Source of the DNA: Dehalococcoidia bacterium
GTDB taxonomy: Bacteria > Chloroflexota > Dehalococcoidia > Tepidiformales > Tepidiformaceae
NCBI GenBank assembly: GCA_009838385.1
Contig: VXRS01000128.1
Span: forward strand, 1-13,976
DNA length: 13,976 nucleotides
Direction of reading: 5' to 3'
Shown piece after piece: positions 7,097-13,976 of the stretch. Within the stretch, counting starts at the first letter, position 1; each line of letters starts with the position of its first letter. The notes beneath the pieces were generated by a model. It worked only from the letters and a program-made list of their open reading frames with translations. It did not search any database and was not told where the DNA came from. The translations under genes were made by a program, and so were the position numbers.

Positions 7097-7411
7097 GTGC
7101 CCGCAAAGACCGCAACCAAGACCGAGCTCGTGCCCCTGGCCGACCGCATCGTCGTGACTGCCCTCAAGCAGGAAGAAGAGACCGCCAGCGGCATCATCAT
7201 TCCGGACACCGTGAAGGAGAAGCCGCAGCAGGCCGAGGTCATCGCCGTCGGCCCCGGCAAGCGCGACGAGCATGGCACGCGCCAGGCCCTCGACCTCGCC
7301 CCCGGCGACCGCGTGCTCTACGCCAAGTACTCCGGGACCGACGTGAAGCTCGACGGCATCGACTACATCGTCCTCGAAGAGAAGAACATCCTCTGCAAGC
7401 TCGTCTCCTAA
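7097..7411 (+). CDS. groES: GroES co-chaperonin (Cpn10)
   Basis: This 104-residue protein forms the heptameric lid of the GroEL folding chamber. Family landmarks are the start of the fold, [20 protein letters not shown] (13-32), the mobile loop that docks on GroEL (about 23-40, ending in [12 protein letters not shown]), the GPGKRDEHG segment (52-60), [18 protein letters not shown] (70-87) and the ending KNILCKLVS. The start is GTG at 7097, preceded by GGAGG (7086-7090) with six-base spacing. A short basic extension ([10 protein letters not shown]) precedes the usual first strand. The gene is first in the CIRCE-controlled operon and is separated from groEL by 33 bases. Confidence 0.97.
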   Translation: MPAKTATKTELVPLADRIVVTALKQEEETASGIIIPDTVKEKPQQAEVIAVGPGKRDEHGTRQALDLAPGDRVLYAKYSGTDVKLDGIDYIVLEEKNILCKLVS

Positions 7412-9064
<1,653 letters not shown>

Positions 9065-9066
9065 TC

Positions 9067-9189
9067 ATGTTGGAACGGCTGCGATCAGGCCCCATCAAGT
9101 ACATCGCCTTCCCCATCATCCTGCTCGGACTGGCCTTCGTGGTCGTCCGAAGGTTCATGGGCGGCGAGTCCTCCGAGGAAGAGGCCTAG
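9067..9189 (+). CDS. Small single-pass membrane protein in the groESL operon (40 residues)
   Basis: This short gene starts two bases after the groEL stop and encodes 40 residues. The layout is a basic N-terminus (MLERLRSGPIK), one hydrophobic helix (YIAFPIILLGLAFVVV, 12-27), then RRF and an acidic tail (GGESSEEEA). A very strong Shine-Dalgarno, GGAGGAG (9052-9058), sits 8 bases before the ATG and lies inside the last codons of groEL. The positive-inside rule is ambiguous because Arg/Lys flank both sides. The start signal, coupling to groEL, and a terminator just downstream all argue that it is real and co-expressed under heat stress. I do not recognise a family. Confidence 0.8.
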   Translation: MLERLRSGPIKYIAFPIILLGLAFVVVRRFMGGESSEEEA

Positions 9190-9220
9190 GCAGCAGCCCT
9201 CACCAGCGTCCTTTTCACGA

Positions 9221-9258
9221 AGCGTGGCCCCTCGCGGGGGCTGCGCTTTGTGCGTTTT
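9221..9258 (+). terminator. Rho-independent-like terminator of the groESL operon
   Basis: Arms AGCGTGGCCCC (9221-9231) and GGGGCTGCGCT (9237-9247) form an 11-bp stem with two G-T wobble pairs and a five-base loop (TCGCG). The stem is followed by TTGTGCGTTTT, an interrupted T-run. It lies 32 bases after the stop of the 40-residue gene, so it would end a groES-groEL-small gene transcript. The T-tract is weak, so termination may be incomplete. Confidence 0.65.
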
Positions 9259-9348
9259 CGGGGGTGGTCCGGGCCGGCCACCGCGGGCGCTGGCAGGCCC
9301 CAGCAGGGCGCTTGCATTCTCCGGAGTAGCCCGAGGGAGTCATAAGCG

Positions 9349-9354
9349 TACGAT
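9349..9354 (+). promoter_or_regulatory. -10 box of the CLC transporter gene (leaderless start)
   Basis: TACGAT ends 7 nt before the GTG at 9362, so transcription should begin at about 9361. An in-frame TAG at 9356-9358 rules out a start further upstream. The nearest purine-rich stretch (GAGGGAG, 9333-9339) is about 22 nt away, too far to serve as a ribosome-binding site. Confidence 0.45.
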
Positions 9355-9361
9355 TTAGCGC

Positions 9362-11407
9362 GTGGCTGTGAGGCGCGCGCGGGGGCGTCGCTGGAGAAGG
9401 CGGGCCGGTGGCCGTTTGCGCCGCCGGCTCGGGCGCGTCACGACCCAGGACGTCATACGCGCGCTGTGGCTGGGCGCCCTCATCGGGGTCGTCACCGGCT
9501 TCGTCGCCATCCTCTTCTTCGAAGCGCTCGAATTCGCCACGCAACACCTGCTTGCCGACCTGACGGGCTACCACCCGCCCCATCCCCTGGGCGAAGGCGG
9601 CCAGGAAGCCTCCGACCCGACGCGGCGCTGGGCCCTGCCGATCGTCGTGGGGCTGGGCGCGCTCGTCTCCGGCATCCTCGTGTACTCCCTCGCGCCCGAG
9701 GCGGAGGGGGCGGGCGCCGACCAGGTGATCGACGCCTTCCACAAGCGGGGCGGACGCATTCGCCTGCGCGCCATCCCGGTGAAGCTGGTCGCCTCCGCGA
9801 TCACGATCGGGAGCGGCGGCGCGGCCGGAAGAGAGGGTCCGGCGGCCCAGATCTCGGGGGGCATCGGCTCGGTCATCGCCGACCGCCTCGGCCTCGACGC
9901 GGTCGAGCGGCGGCGGGCGCTGGTGGCCGGCATGGGCGCGGGCGTGGGCGCCATTTTCCGCGCGCCCCTCGGCGGCGCGATGATGGCCGCCGAGGCCCTC
10001 TACCGCGACGACTTCGAGGCGGACGCGATCCTGCTCTCGCTCATCTCCTCGATCGTCGCCTTCGCCGTCTACGGCGCCTGGTACGACTACACGCCCATCT
10101 TCGGCGGGACGGCGGGCTTCTCCTTCCAGAATCCCGAGGAGCTGCCGTACTACCTCGCCCTGGGGGTGGCCTGCGGGCTGCTCGGCATCCTTTACGCGCG
10201 CGGCTTCGAGGGAGCGCAGGAGCTCTTCAACCGCCTTACCGCCCCGCGCTGGGTGAAGCCGGCCATCGGCGGCGTGCTCGTGGGCTGCATCGGGATGTTC
10301 GCCCCCGAGGCCATCCACATCGGGTACGGCTGGGTGCAGCGCTCCATCACCCCCGAGGACGTGATGGACTTCTCCCTCTGGCTCATCATCGCGCTGCCGT
10401 TGCTGCGCATCCTCGCCGCCTCCCTCACCGTGGGGTCCGGCGCCTCGGGCGGCATCTTCGCGCCCGGGATGGTCGCGGGGGGCATGCTCGGGGCGCTCTT
10501 CTGGCGGCTCTTCCACGACCTGCCCGGCTTCCCCGCCGACCCCGCGCCCCTCGTCATCATCGGAATGATCGCGGTCTTCGGCAGCATCGCCCACGCCCCC
10601 CTCGCGATGATGCTGATGGTGGGCGAGATGACGGGGAACCTCTCGCTGCTGGCCCCTGCGATGGTGGCCGTGGCGGTGGCGACGCTGCTCGTGGGGAACA
10701 CGAGCATCTACCGCAGCCAGGTTCCCACGCGCGCCGACTCGATGGCCCACCGCCATCGCTTCGCCTTCCCCCTGCTCGACGCCCTCCCGGCGCAGCGGGC
10801 GGTGGTGCCCCTGGCCATGGTGCGCGATACGTCAACCGTCGCCGATGCGCTCGCCAGCCTCGAGCGGCGGCGCAGCACGGACGGCGTCGTGATCGACGAG
10901 GGCGGCCGCCTCGTGGGCGAGATCACGAGCGAGGAACTGCGCTCCGTTCCCGACGCGGGCTTGCCGGTGGAGGGGTACGCGGCCGATCTGCCCGCCGTCG
11001 TCCTCGCCGACACGCCCCTCGACGAGGCGCTGGACCGCCTCGCGAGCCACGATCGCCGCTGGTTGCCCGTGCTCGATGGCAGCGACGGGCCGGTGCTCGG
11101 GGCGATCGATGCGCGGGCGCTCGTGCGCTCCTTCCGGGAGGCCGCGCGGCAACAGGTGCGACCGCTGACGCCGGTCGACGAGCAGATCAGCACGATGGAG
11201 CTGACCGTGGCCGTGGGAGCGCCGGTGGAGGGCAAGCGACTGGCAGAGGCGGGGCTCCCGGCGGGCGTGCGCGTCCTGACGATGGAGCACATGGGGCGGC
11301 TCTCCGCGCCCTCGGGCGATACGGTGCTGCGCCGCGGCGACCGCCTGACGCTGGCGATGACGCGGGGTACGCGCGGCGAGGTGCTGGCCCTGATCCTCGG
11401 GGACTGA
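9362..11407 (+). CDS. CLC-family anion transporter/channel with CBS and TrkA-C domains
   Basis: This 681-residue membrane protein has an Arg-rich cytosolic N-terminus (1-26), a CLC core (about 30-450), a pair of CBS domains (about 475-592) and a TrkA-C/RCK-C domain (about 608-680). CLC landmarks are GREGP with gating Glu158, GSGASGGIFAPG (358-369) and Tyr450 at the inner anion site. Two positions depart from Cl-/H+ exchangers: Ala117 (GAGAD) replaces the central-site Ser, and Ala212 follows Glu211 where E. coli ClcA has its proton-transfer Glu203. It may therefore be an uncoupled channel or have different anion selectivity. The CBS and TrkA-C parts suggest gating by nucleotides or other ligands. 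The GTG follows a TACGAT box with no Shine-Dalgarno; GTG 9368 is an alternative. Confidence 0.94.
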   Translation: MAVRRARGRRWRRRAGGRLRRRLGRVTTQDVIRALWLGALIGVVTGFVAILFFEALEFATQHLLADLTGYHPPHPLGEGGQEASDPTRRWALPIVVGLGALVSGILVYSLAPEAEGAGADQVIDAFHKRGGRIRLRAIPVKLVASAITIGSGGAAGREGPAAQISGGIGSVIADRLGLDAVERRRALVAGMGAGVGAIFRAPLGGAMMAAEALYRDDFEADAILLSLISSIVAFAVYGAWYDYTPIFGGTAGFSFQNPEELPYYLALGVACGLLGILYARGFEGAQELFNRLTAPRWVKPAIGGVLVGCIGMFAPEAIHIGYGWVQRSITPEDVMDFSLWLIIALPLLRILAASLTVGSGASGGIFAPGMVAGGMLGALFWRLFHDLPGFPADPAPLVIIGMIAVFGSIAHAPLAMMLMVGEMTGNLSLLAPAMVAVAVATLLVGNTSIYRSQVPTRADSMAHRHRFAFPLLDALPAQRAVVPLAMVRDTSTVADALASLERRRSTDGVVIDEGGRLVGEITSEELRSVPDAGLPVEGYAADLPAVVLADTPLDEALDRLASHDRRWLPVLDGSDGPVLGAIDARALVRSFREAARQQVRPLTPVDEQISTMELTVAVGAPVEGKRLAEAGLPAGVRVLTMEHMGRLSAPSGDTVLRRGDRLTLAMTRGTRGEVLALILGD

Positions 11408-11416
11408 CGCCGGCCG

Positions 11417-11818
11417 CTAGCCGAAGACGAAGCGCATGACGACGGCGATGATGGCCACGAGCGCGATCGGTCCCGCGACTGTGAGGAAGGCCCGCCGTGA
11501 GCTCCGTCGCTCCTCGTCGGCTGTTCGGTAGGCGACAAGCGCGCTTCCGCCACCCAGGTCGGCGATGACGCTGCGGGCCTCGCCGATACGGGAGCGCGGC
11601 ACGAGCACGGCGTAGGAGGAGCCGAACAGGGTCGCGCCCCCGAAGGCGCTGCCCGGGCCGCGCTCGACGAAGGCCGCCTCGATGTCCTCGTCGCGGAGGG
11701 CGTCGACCCAGATGTGCGCCTCGGCGATGTCGCTCGCCTCGGCCACGATCGTGGCGCCGCCGCCGGGGTCGGCGCTCGCGGGGGCGCTGGTGGCGTCGGT
11801 GTCGGGCGGGGTGTTCAC
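11417..11818 (-). CDS. DUF2007-like protein with a C-terminal membrane anchor
   Basis: With the start chosen here the product is 133 residues. After a Pro/Ala/Gly-rich lead (MNTPPDTDATSAP), residues about 23-95 resemble the small DUF2007 'putative signal transducing' fold: ATIVAEASDIAEAHIWVDAL, then DIEAAFVERGPGSAFGGATLF, then YAVLVPRSRIGEARSVIADL. A charged stretch (RTADEERRSSRR) and one hydrophobic helix (AFLTVAGPIALVAIIAVVM) end the protein. The frame is open up to a GTG at 11875, but the GTG at 11818 has a TACACT box ending 8 nt upstream, like other genes here. It converges on the CLC gene with a 9-base gap. Function is unknown; the family call is by pattern. Confidence 0.75.
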   Translation of the reverse strand: MNTPPDTDATSAPASADPGGGATIVAEASDIAEAHIWVDALRDEDIEAAFVERGPGSAFGGATLFGSSYAVLVPRSRIGEARSVIADLGGGSALVAYRTADEERRSSRRAFLTVAGPIALVAIIAVVMRFVFG

Positions 11819-11826
11819 TCGGTGGC

Positions 11827-11832
11827 AGTGTA
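11827..11832 (-). promoter_or_regulatory. -10 box of the DUF2007-like gene (leaderless start)
   Basis: TACACT on the minus strand ends 8 nt before the GTG at 11818 with no Shine-Dalgarno between them. The same hexamer stands 6 nt before the SCP2-like gene start at 13085. Confidence 0.4.
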
Positions 11833-11868
11833 GTGGGGAACGCCGGTGGGCGTCCGGCGAAAATCGCG

Positions 11869-11899
11869 TTGACACTTGCGGGGGACTATCAGGTACAGT
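11869..11899 (+). promoter_or_regulatory. Sigma70-type promoter for a structured leader or small RNA
   Basis: A perfect TTGACA (11869-11874) is followed after 19 bases by TACAGT (11894-11899), giving a transcription start near 11905. This is the only consensus -35 box seen in the window. The 19-base spacing is slightly long. It reads into the stem-loop at 11909-11970, and no gene begins for another 220 bases. Confidence 0.6.
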
Positions 11900-11904
11900 G
11901 AAAC

Positions 11905-11974
11905 ATGAGAGAGGGAACGGCGGGGGCCTAGTGCGTACCCCTCGGGGTCGCTACCCGCCGAATCCCTCTCCCGT
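11905..11974 (+). ncRNA. Candidate structured RNA (small RNA or leader), unassigned
   Basis: Just after the predicted transcription start, arms GAGAGGGA (11909-11916) and TCCCTCTC (11963-11970) pair perfectly. After a 1x2 internal loop, CGGCGGG (11918-11924) pairs with CCCGCCG (11954-11960), giving 15 base pairs in all. A nested hairpin closes the top: GCG (11933-11935) with CGC (11949-11951) and ACCC (11937-11940) with GGGT (11945-11948) around CTCG. A leaderless 8-codon frame (ATG 11905 to TAG 11931, MREGTAGA) runs through the 5' arm. It matches no RNA family I can name. The 3' end is not resolved: a weak dyad at 12038-12050 (CGAGG/CCTCG) lacks a T-tract. It could also be the leader of the gene at 12126. 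Confidence 0.5.
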
Positions 11975-12112
11975 GCTAATCGTAACCAGTTGCCTGTACA
12001 AGTGCTTCCGGCGTAGCGTCAACAACCCGATTTCACTCGAGGCTGCCTCGCCCCCTTGGGTCCGATGGTTCATCCGGCGTGGTGGAGCAGCCCGCCCGGC
12101 AGCGCCGTTCGC
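11971..12112 (+). other. Non-coding stretch after the stem-loop
   Basis: No supported gene is visible between the stem-loop and the promoter of the 176-residue gene. It holds a small dyad near 12038-12050 and is less GC-rich from 11975 to 12035. It may be the body of the RNA starting near 11905. On the minus strand TTGACG and a TACAGG-like hexamer lie 18 bases apart here, which is too weak to call a promoter. Confidence 0.3.
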
Positions 12113-12118
12113 TACAGT
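12113..12118 (+). promoter_or_regulatory. -10 box of the 176-residue gene (leaderless start)
   Basis: TACAGT ends 7 nt before the ATG at 12126. The intervening TGGGGCG is not a Shine-Dalgarno. The same hexamer is the -10 of the promoter at 11869-11899. Confidence 0.45.
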
Positions 12119-12125
12119 TGGGGCG

Positions 12126-12656
12126 ATGCCGAAGCGGGACGGCTCCCTCAAGGCGCGCGAGTTCGTGTACTTCTGCGAGGACCAGATCCTGACGCAGCTC
12201 CCGGCGGCCATCCCCCAGCCGGAGCGCCGCGTGCGCTGGACGATGCTGCAGATGCACTTCGGCAACCCGCACGTGCACTTCGAGCTGCAGCCGCAGATGG
12301 GACGGGGAGTGGTGGAGGCGGGGCTGCACTTCGAGGGGCCGCTCGAGGCGAACGACGCCTGGGTCGAACTGCTGGCGGCCAACGCCGCCGACGTGCTCGG
12401 GGAGCTGGGCCCCGACTGGGAGCTGGAGGAGTGGACCTCGACCTGGCGGCGGCTGCACCACCCCTTCCCCTTCGACCGCCTCACGACGGAGCTCGCGCAC
12501 GAGGTCTCGGGCGAGGTCGCCCGCGCGATGACGGTGCTCCACCCGCTGATCGAGGAGGGGGCGGCGGCCATCGCCGTTGCCACGCCGGCGCCCGCAACGG
12601 GACGGCACGGGGGTTCGGGTCGGGGCAGGCGCTGGCACCGCCGCGCGCGGCGCTAG
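12126..12656 (+). CDS. Uncharacterised 176-residue protein
   Basis: I do not recognise this family. Residues about 8-145 look like a folded soluble domain with many aromatic residues: FVYFCEDQILTQLP, RVRWTMLQMHFGNPHVHFEL, then GVVEAGLHFEGP and WELEEWTSTWRRLHHPFPF. The run HFGNPHVHFELQP suggests alternating beta strands with histidines, but I cannot show that they form a metal or active site. Two helices follow (LTTELAHEVSGEVARAMTVL), then an Ala/Pro-rich linker and a strongly basic tail (GRGRRWHRRARR), which may touch nucleic acid or membrane. The frame is open far upstream, but the ATG at 12126 with its TACAGT box is the best start. It converges on the next gene with a 6-base gap. Confidence 0.7.
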   Translation: MPKRDGSLKAREFVYFCEDQILTQLPAAIPQPERRVRWTMLQMHFGNPHVHFELQPQMGRGVVEAGLHFEGPLEANDAWVELLAANAADVLGELGPDWELEEWTSTWRRLHHPFPFDRLTTELAHEVSGEVARAMTVLHPLIEEGAAAIAVATPAPATGRHGGSGRGRRWHRRARR

Positions 12657-12662
12657 CCGGAG

Positions 12663-13085
12663 TCAGGCGTACGTCGTGTCCATCTCCGCGGACATGTCGA
12701 AGTACTCCTGGAAGGTCTGGTTGAAGCGGTAGAAGAGGTCGCGGCGGGTGTAGTCCTCGCCCGTGGCGAGGCCGTCGCTGTGCGCGAGGTCGAGCGAGTT
12801 GAGCGTGAAGAGCGCGTCCGCCTGACCGTTGGCCTTGATGTTCTCAAGCATGGCCTGCCACTGCTCAGGCGTCTGGAGGAGGATGAAGTCGAGGTCGCCG
12901 GGGGCGTCGCAGGGCACCTCGGCGACCTCGGTGATGGCGAAGGCGTCGAAGGTGATGGCGAAGCAGCGGTCGCCGACGCGCACGCCCACGTCAGCGTCGC
13001 AGGAGCCGAGGCGCTCGAAGCTGTCGGAGGCGTTGAGGCGGTCGGCGGCTTCCTGGAACCACTCGGTGGAGGGGAAAACGGGCAT
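12663..13085 (-). CDS. Possible SCP2-like (sterol carrier/lipid-binding) protein
   Basis: This 140-residue soluble protein begins MPVFPSTEWFQEAADRLN, then shows a strand pattern like an SCP2 domain: ADVGVRVGDRCFAITFD followed by AFAITEVAEV, then the acidic FILLQTPEQWQAMLENIKAN, and further ALFTLNSLDL. SCP2 domains bind lipids or acyl-CoA in a hydrophobic cavity. The match is by pattern and length only. Two cysteines (29 and 59) are present. The start is ATG 13085, with TACACT ending 6 nt upstream and no Shine-Dalgarno. It faces the repeat-rich divergent region shared with the gene at 13267. An alternative is an unrelated conserved hypothetical family. Confidence 0.6.
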   Translation of the reverse strand: MPVFPSTEWFQEAADRLNASDSFERLGSCDADVGVRVGDRCFAITFDAFAITEVAEVPCDAPGDLDFILLQTPEQWQAMLENIKANGQADALFTLNSLDLAHSDGLATGEDYTRRDLFYRFNQTFQEYFDMSAEMDTTYA

Positions 13086-13091
13086 GGGGAG

Positions 13092-13097
13092 AGTGTA
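13092..13097 (-). promoter_or_regulatory. -10 box of the SCP2-like gene (leaderless start)
   Basis: TACACT on the minus strand is separated from the ATG at 13085 by six bases (CTCCCC), placing transcription start on or next to the start codon. Confidence 0.45.
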
Positions 13098-13098
13098 C

Positions 13099-13238
13099 GA
13101 GGAGAGCGCTCGCGGTGCTCGCTGAGTGGAGCGGCGGGGTTTACCCGCCTGAGGAGAGCGCTCGCGATGCTCGCTGAGGAAAGCGCCGCGCTGTCGCGCG
13201 GCTGAGTGGGGTGCGGCTGAGTGGGGCGCCTGAGTGGG
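13099..13238. repeat. Imperfect direct repeats in a divergent promoter region
   Basis: A 28-bp unit at 13099-13126 recurs at 13151-13178 with one mismatch (period 52). Shorter copies of CTGAGTGG recur at 13122, 13202, 13217 and 13230. Between and after the long copies lie two hairpins: GGCGGG/CCCGCC (13133-13149) and the 7-bp perfect GCCGCGC/GCGCGGC (13185-13202). The block fills most of the gap between two outward-facing genes. It may hold regulator-binding sites or be a simple tandem expansion. Confidence 0.75.
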
Positions 13239-13251
13239 TTGCGGGCGCGAG

Positions 13252-13257
13252 TACCAT
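13252..13257 (+). promoter_or_regulatory. -10 box of the DUF4177-like gene
   Basis: TACCAT ends 9 nt before the ATG at 13267, so the transcript would have a leader of about three bases. The bases before the start (GGGGCG then ATG) are the same as those before the gene at 12126. Confidence 0.4.
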
Positions 13258-13266
13258 GCCGGGGCG

Positions 13267-13566
13267 ATGCAGTGGGAATACGCGCTGCTGTACCTGACCG
13301 ACGAGCAGCCGTCGCGGCGCTGGATCCTGTTCAGCCACGCGCAGGACGAGGCGAGCCTGGAGCGTTACGCCGATCGGTCCACCGGTCAGACGGCTACGTC
13401 CATCCACTTCAACTCGGAGCTGGTCCGGACCACGTGGATCCTGGGCACGCTGGGGATGGAGGGGTGGGAGCTGGTCAGCTCGGCGAAGGTGGAGTCGCTG
13501 GAAGCGACGTGCCTCTACCTGAAGCGCGAGCTCACGGACGACCGTCGCCGGGTGGGGGAGGCGTGA
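13267..13566 (+). CDS. DUF4177-like small protein
   Basis: This 99-residue protein opens with MQWEYALLYLTDEQ and has the segment LGTLGMEGWELVSS, ending in ATCLYLKREL. The WEY start, the L-x-x-x-G-x-x-GWELV core and the YLKR ending are the pattern of small DUF4177-type proteins, whose function is unknown. The middle (about 18-55) is longer than in the shortest members. A GTG at 13234 is in frame, but the ATG at 13267 fits the conserved start and has a -10 box just upstream. It converges on the HicB-like gene with a 9-base gap. Confidence 0.75.
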   Translation: MQWEYALLYLTDEQPSRRWILFSHAQDEASLERYADRSTGQTATSIHFNSELVRTTWILGTLGMEGWELVSSAKVESLEATCLYLKRELTDDRRRVGEA

Positions 13567-13575
13567 CGCCAAGCA

Positions 13576-13794
13576 CTAGCTGGCGGCCAGGGGCCTGGGA
13601 ATAGGGTGCCCCTCCGCGAGTTCGTGATCGATCCAGAGGGCCATAGCCGCGTTCAGATTCTGGGCGGCTTCGGCGGCCGTCTTGCCCTCGCTGAAGACCC
13701 CGTCCAGCTCAAGGACGTGCGCTGACCAAGAACCGCCCTCATCCGGCTCGATGATGCGGTGGTAGGGAAAGCGCAGGTAGTCGGCTGACTGCAT
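13576..13794 (-). CDS. HicB-like antitoxin-family protein, solitary
   Basis: The 72-residue product has the HicB core: YHRIIEPDEGGSWSAHVLEL, then DGVFSEGKTAAEAAQNLNAAMALWIDHELAEG and a proline-rich end. In HicAB systems such proteins neutralise the HicA RNase toxin; many solitary homologues also exist. No HicA gene is next to it: downstream is the convergent gene at 13267-13566, and upstream is an unrelated 3' end. No separate DNA-binding domain is visible after the core, so it is a short-form member. A GTG at 13806 is in frame, but the ATG at 13794 is preferred because the -10-like TACGGT (13805-13810) would lie inside a GTG-initiated gene. Confidence 0.7.
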   Translation of the reverse strand: MQSADYLRFPYHRIIEPDEGGSWSAHVLELDGVFSEGKTAAEAAQNLNAAMALWIDHELAEGHPIPRPLAAS

Positions 13795-13795
13795 C

Positions 13796-13818
13796 GTGTC
13801 TGACACCGTATCGGTGTC
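13796..13818. promoter_or_regulatory. Inverted repeats before the HicB-like gene, possible operator
   Basis: GACACCG (13802-13808) and CGGTGTC (13812-13818) are perfect 7-bp arms around TAT. GTGTC (13796-13800) adds a second dyad with GACAC (13802-13806). The -10-like TACGGT of the minus strand (13805-13810) lies within the arms, so a bound repressor would block the promoter, as proposed for vapBC at 105-122. Confidence 0.5.
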
Positions 13819-13830
13819 TGGGGACTCGGG

Positions 13831-13976
13831 CTACGTTGGCCTCGCCCAGCGGTCCTCGGGGATGTCCTCGACCTCTTCGGGCTCCTCTGGTTCCGGTTCC
13901 GGCTCGGGTTCGGTGCCGGCGACGCCGAAGTTGCGGGTGTCGGCGCCGATGAGGGAGGGGAGCGACTGGCTGGCCT
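13831..13976 (-). CDS. 3' end of an unidentified protein with an acidic Glu-Pro tail (partial)
   Basis: The minus-strand frame entering at the right edge ends at TAG (13833-13831). About 47 residues are visible: SLPSLIGADTRNFGVAGT, then a run of Glu-Pro pairs and Glu-rich sequence, then EDIPEDRWARPT at the end. The repetitive GAACCG-type codons make a short low-complexity tract at 13881-13915. The tail looks unstructured and surface-exposed. The family cannot be judged from this fragment. It lies just upstream of the HicB-like gene on the same strand. Confidence 0.6.
   Translation of the reverse strand, partial: ASQSLPSLIGADTRNFGVAGTEPEPEPEPEEPEEVEDIPEDRWARPT

Noticed and set aside
9290..9361. 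Possible fluoride riboswitch before the CLC gene
   Set aside because: I looked for the conserved fluoride riboswitch segments and they are not present; the start appears leaderless, leaving no room for a leader RNA.
9215..10756. 513-codon open frame on the - strand opposite the CLC gene
   Set aside because: Low-complexity Arg/Gly/Asp/His composition and no recognisable domain. The + strand encodes a clear CLC protein with family motifs.
9466..11439. 657-codon + strand frame overlapping the CLC gene
   Set aside because: It is an out-of-frame Arg/Pro/Gly-rich reading of the CLC gene, a common GC-rich shadow.
13099..13238. CRISPR array
   Set aside because: Only two long repeat copies, with no uniform spacer series and no cas genes nearby.

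Overview
This is a GC-rich bacterial chromosomal segment with dense coding on both strands. Two things point away from Proteobacteria: the HrcA/CIRCE type of groESL control, and many genes whose start codon sits directly behind a -10 box with no Shine-Dalgarno (leaderless starts). The set fits Chloroflexota (Dehalococcoidia-like) best, with a deep actinobacterial or Deinococcus-like lineage as the alternative. This placement is an inference from gene content; no marker here settles it.

Layout from left to right. 1-83: tail of an unknown + strand gene. 105-753: a VapBC-type toxin-antitoxin pair behind an 18-bp perfect palindrome. 750-2845 (- strand): obg, an essential ribosome-assembly GTPase, followed by a PaaG-like crotonase. 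2846-3091: an intergenic stretch with a possible degenerate group II intron 3' end. 3092-6966 (- strand): two overlapping half-transporter genes forming a heterodimeric ABC exporter with one degenerate ATPase site. 7024-9258 (+ strand): CIRCE, groES, an unusual Trp-containing groEL, an easily missed 40-residue single-pass membrane protein, and a terminator. 9362-11407: a CLC-family anion transporter fused to CBS and TrkA-C domains. 11417-13976: small genes on alternating strands (a DUF2007-like membrane protein, an unknown 176-residue protein, a possible SCP2-like protein, a DUF4177-like protein, a solitary HicB-like protein, and the 3' end of an acidic-tailed protein). A promoter with a well-formed stem-loop RNA, and a repeat-rich divergent promoter region, lie among them.

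The leaderless pattern recurs: seven gene starts have a TANNNT box 6-9 nt before the start codon (vapB, obg, CLC, DUF2007-like, the 176-residue gene, SCP2-like, DUF4177-like), and the HicB-like gene has one at 10 nt. By contrast, the operon-internal crotonase gene, groES, groEL and the 40-residue gene carry good Shine-Dalgarno sequences. Four convergent gene pairs end within 9 nt of each other or overlap, leaving no room for a conventional terminator.

The best candidates for something undescribed are the structured RNA at about 11905-11970, the small membrane protein cotranscribed with groESL, and the atypical GroEL itself. I did not find a clear new multi-gene defence or biosynthetic system.
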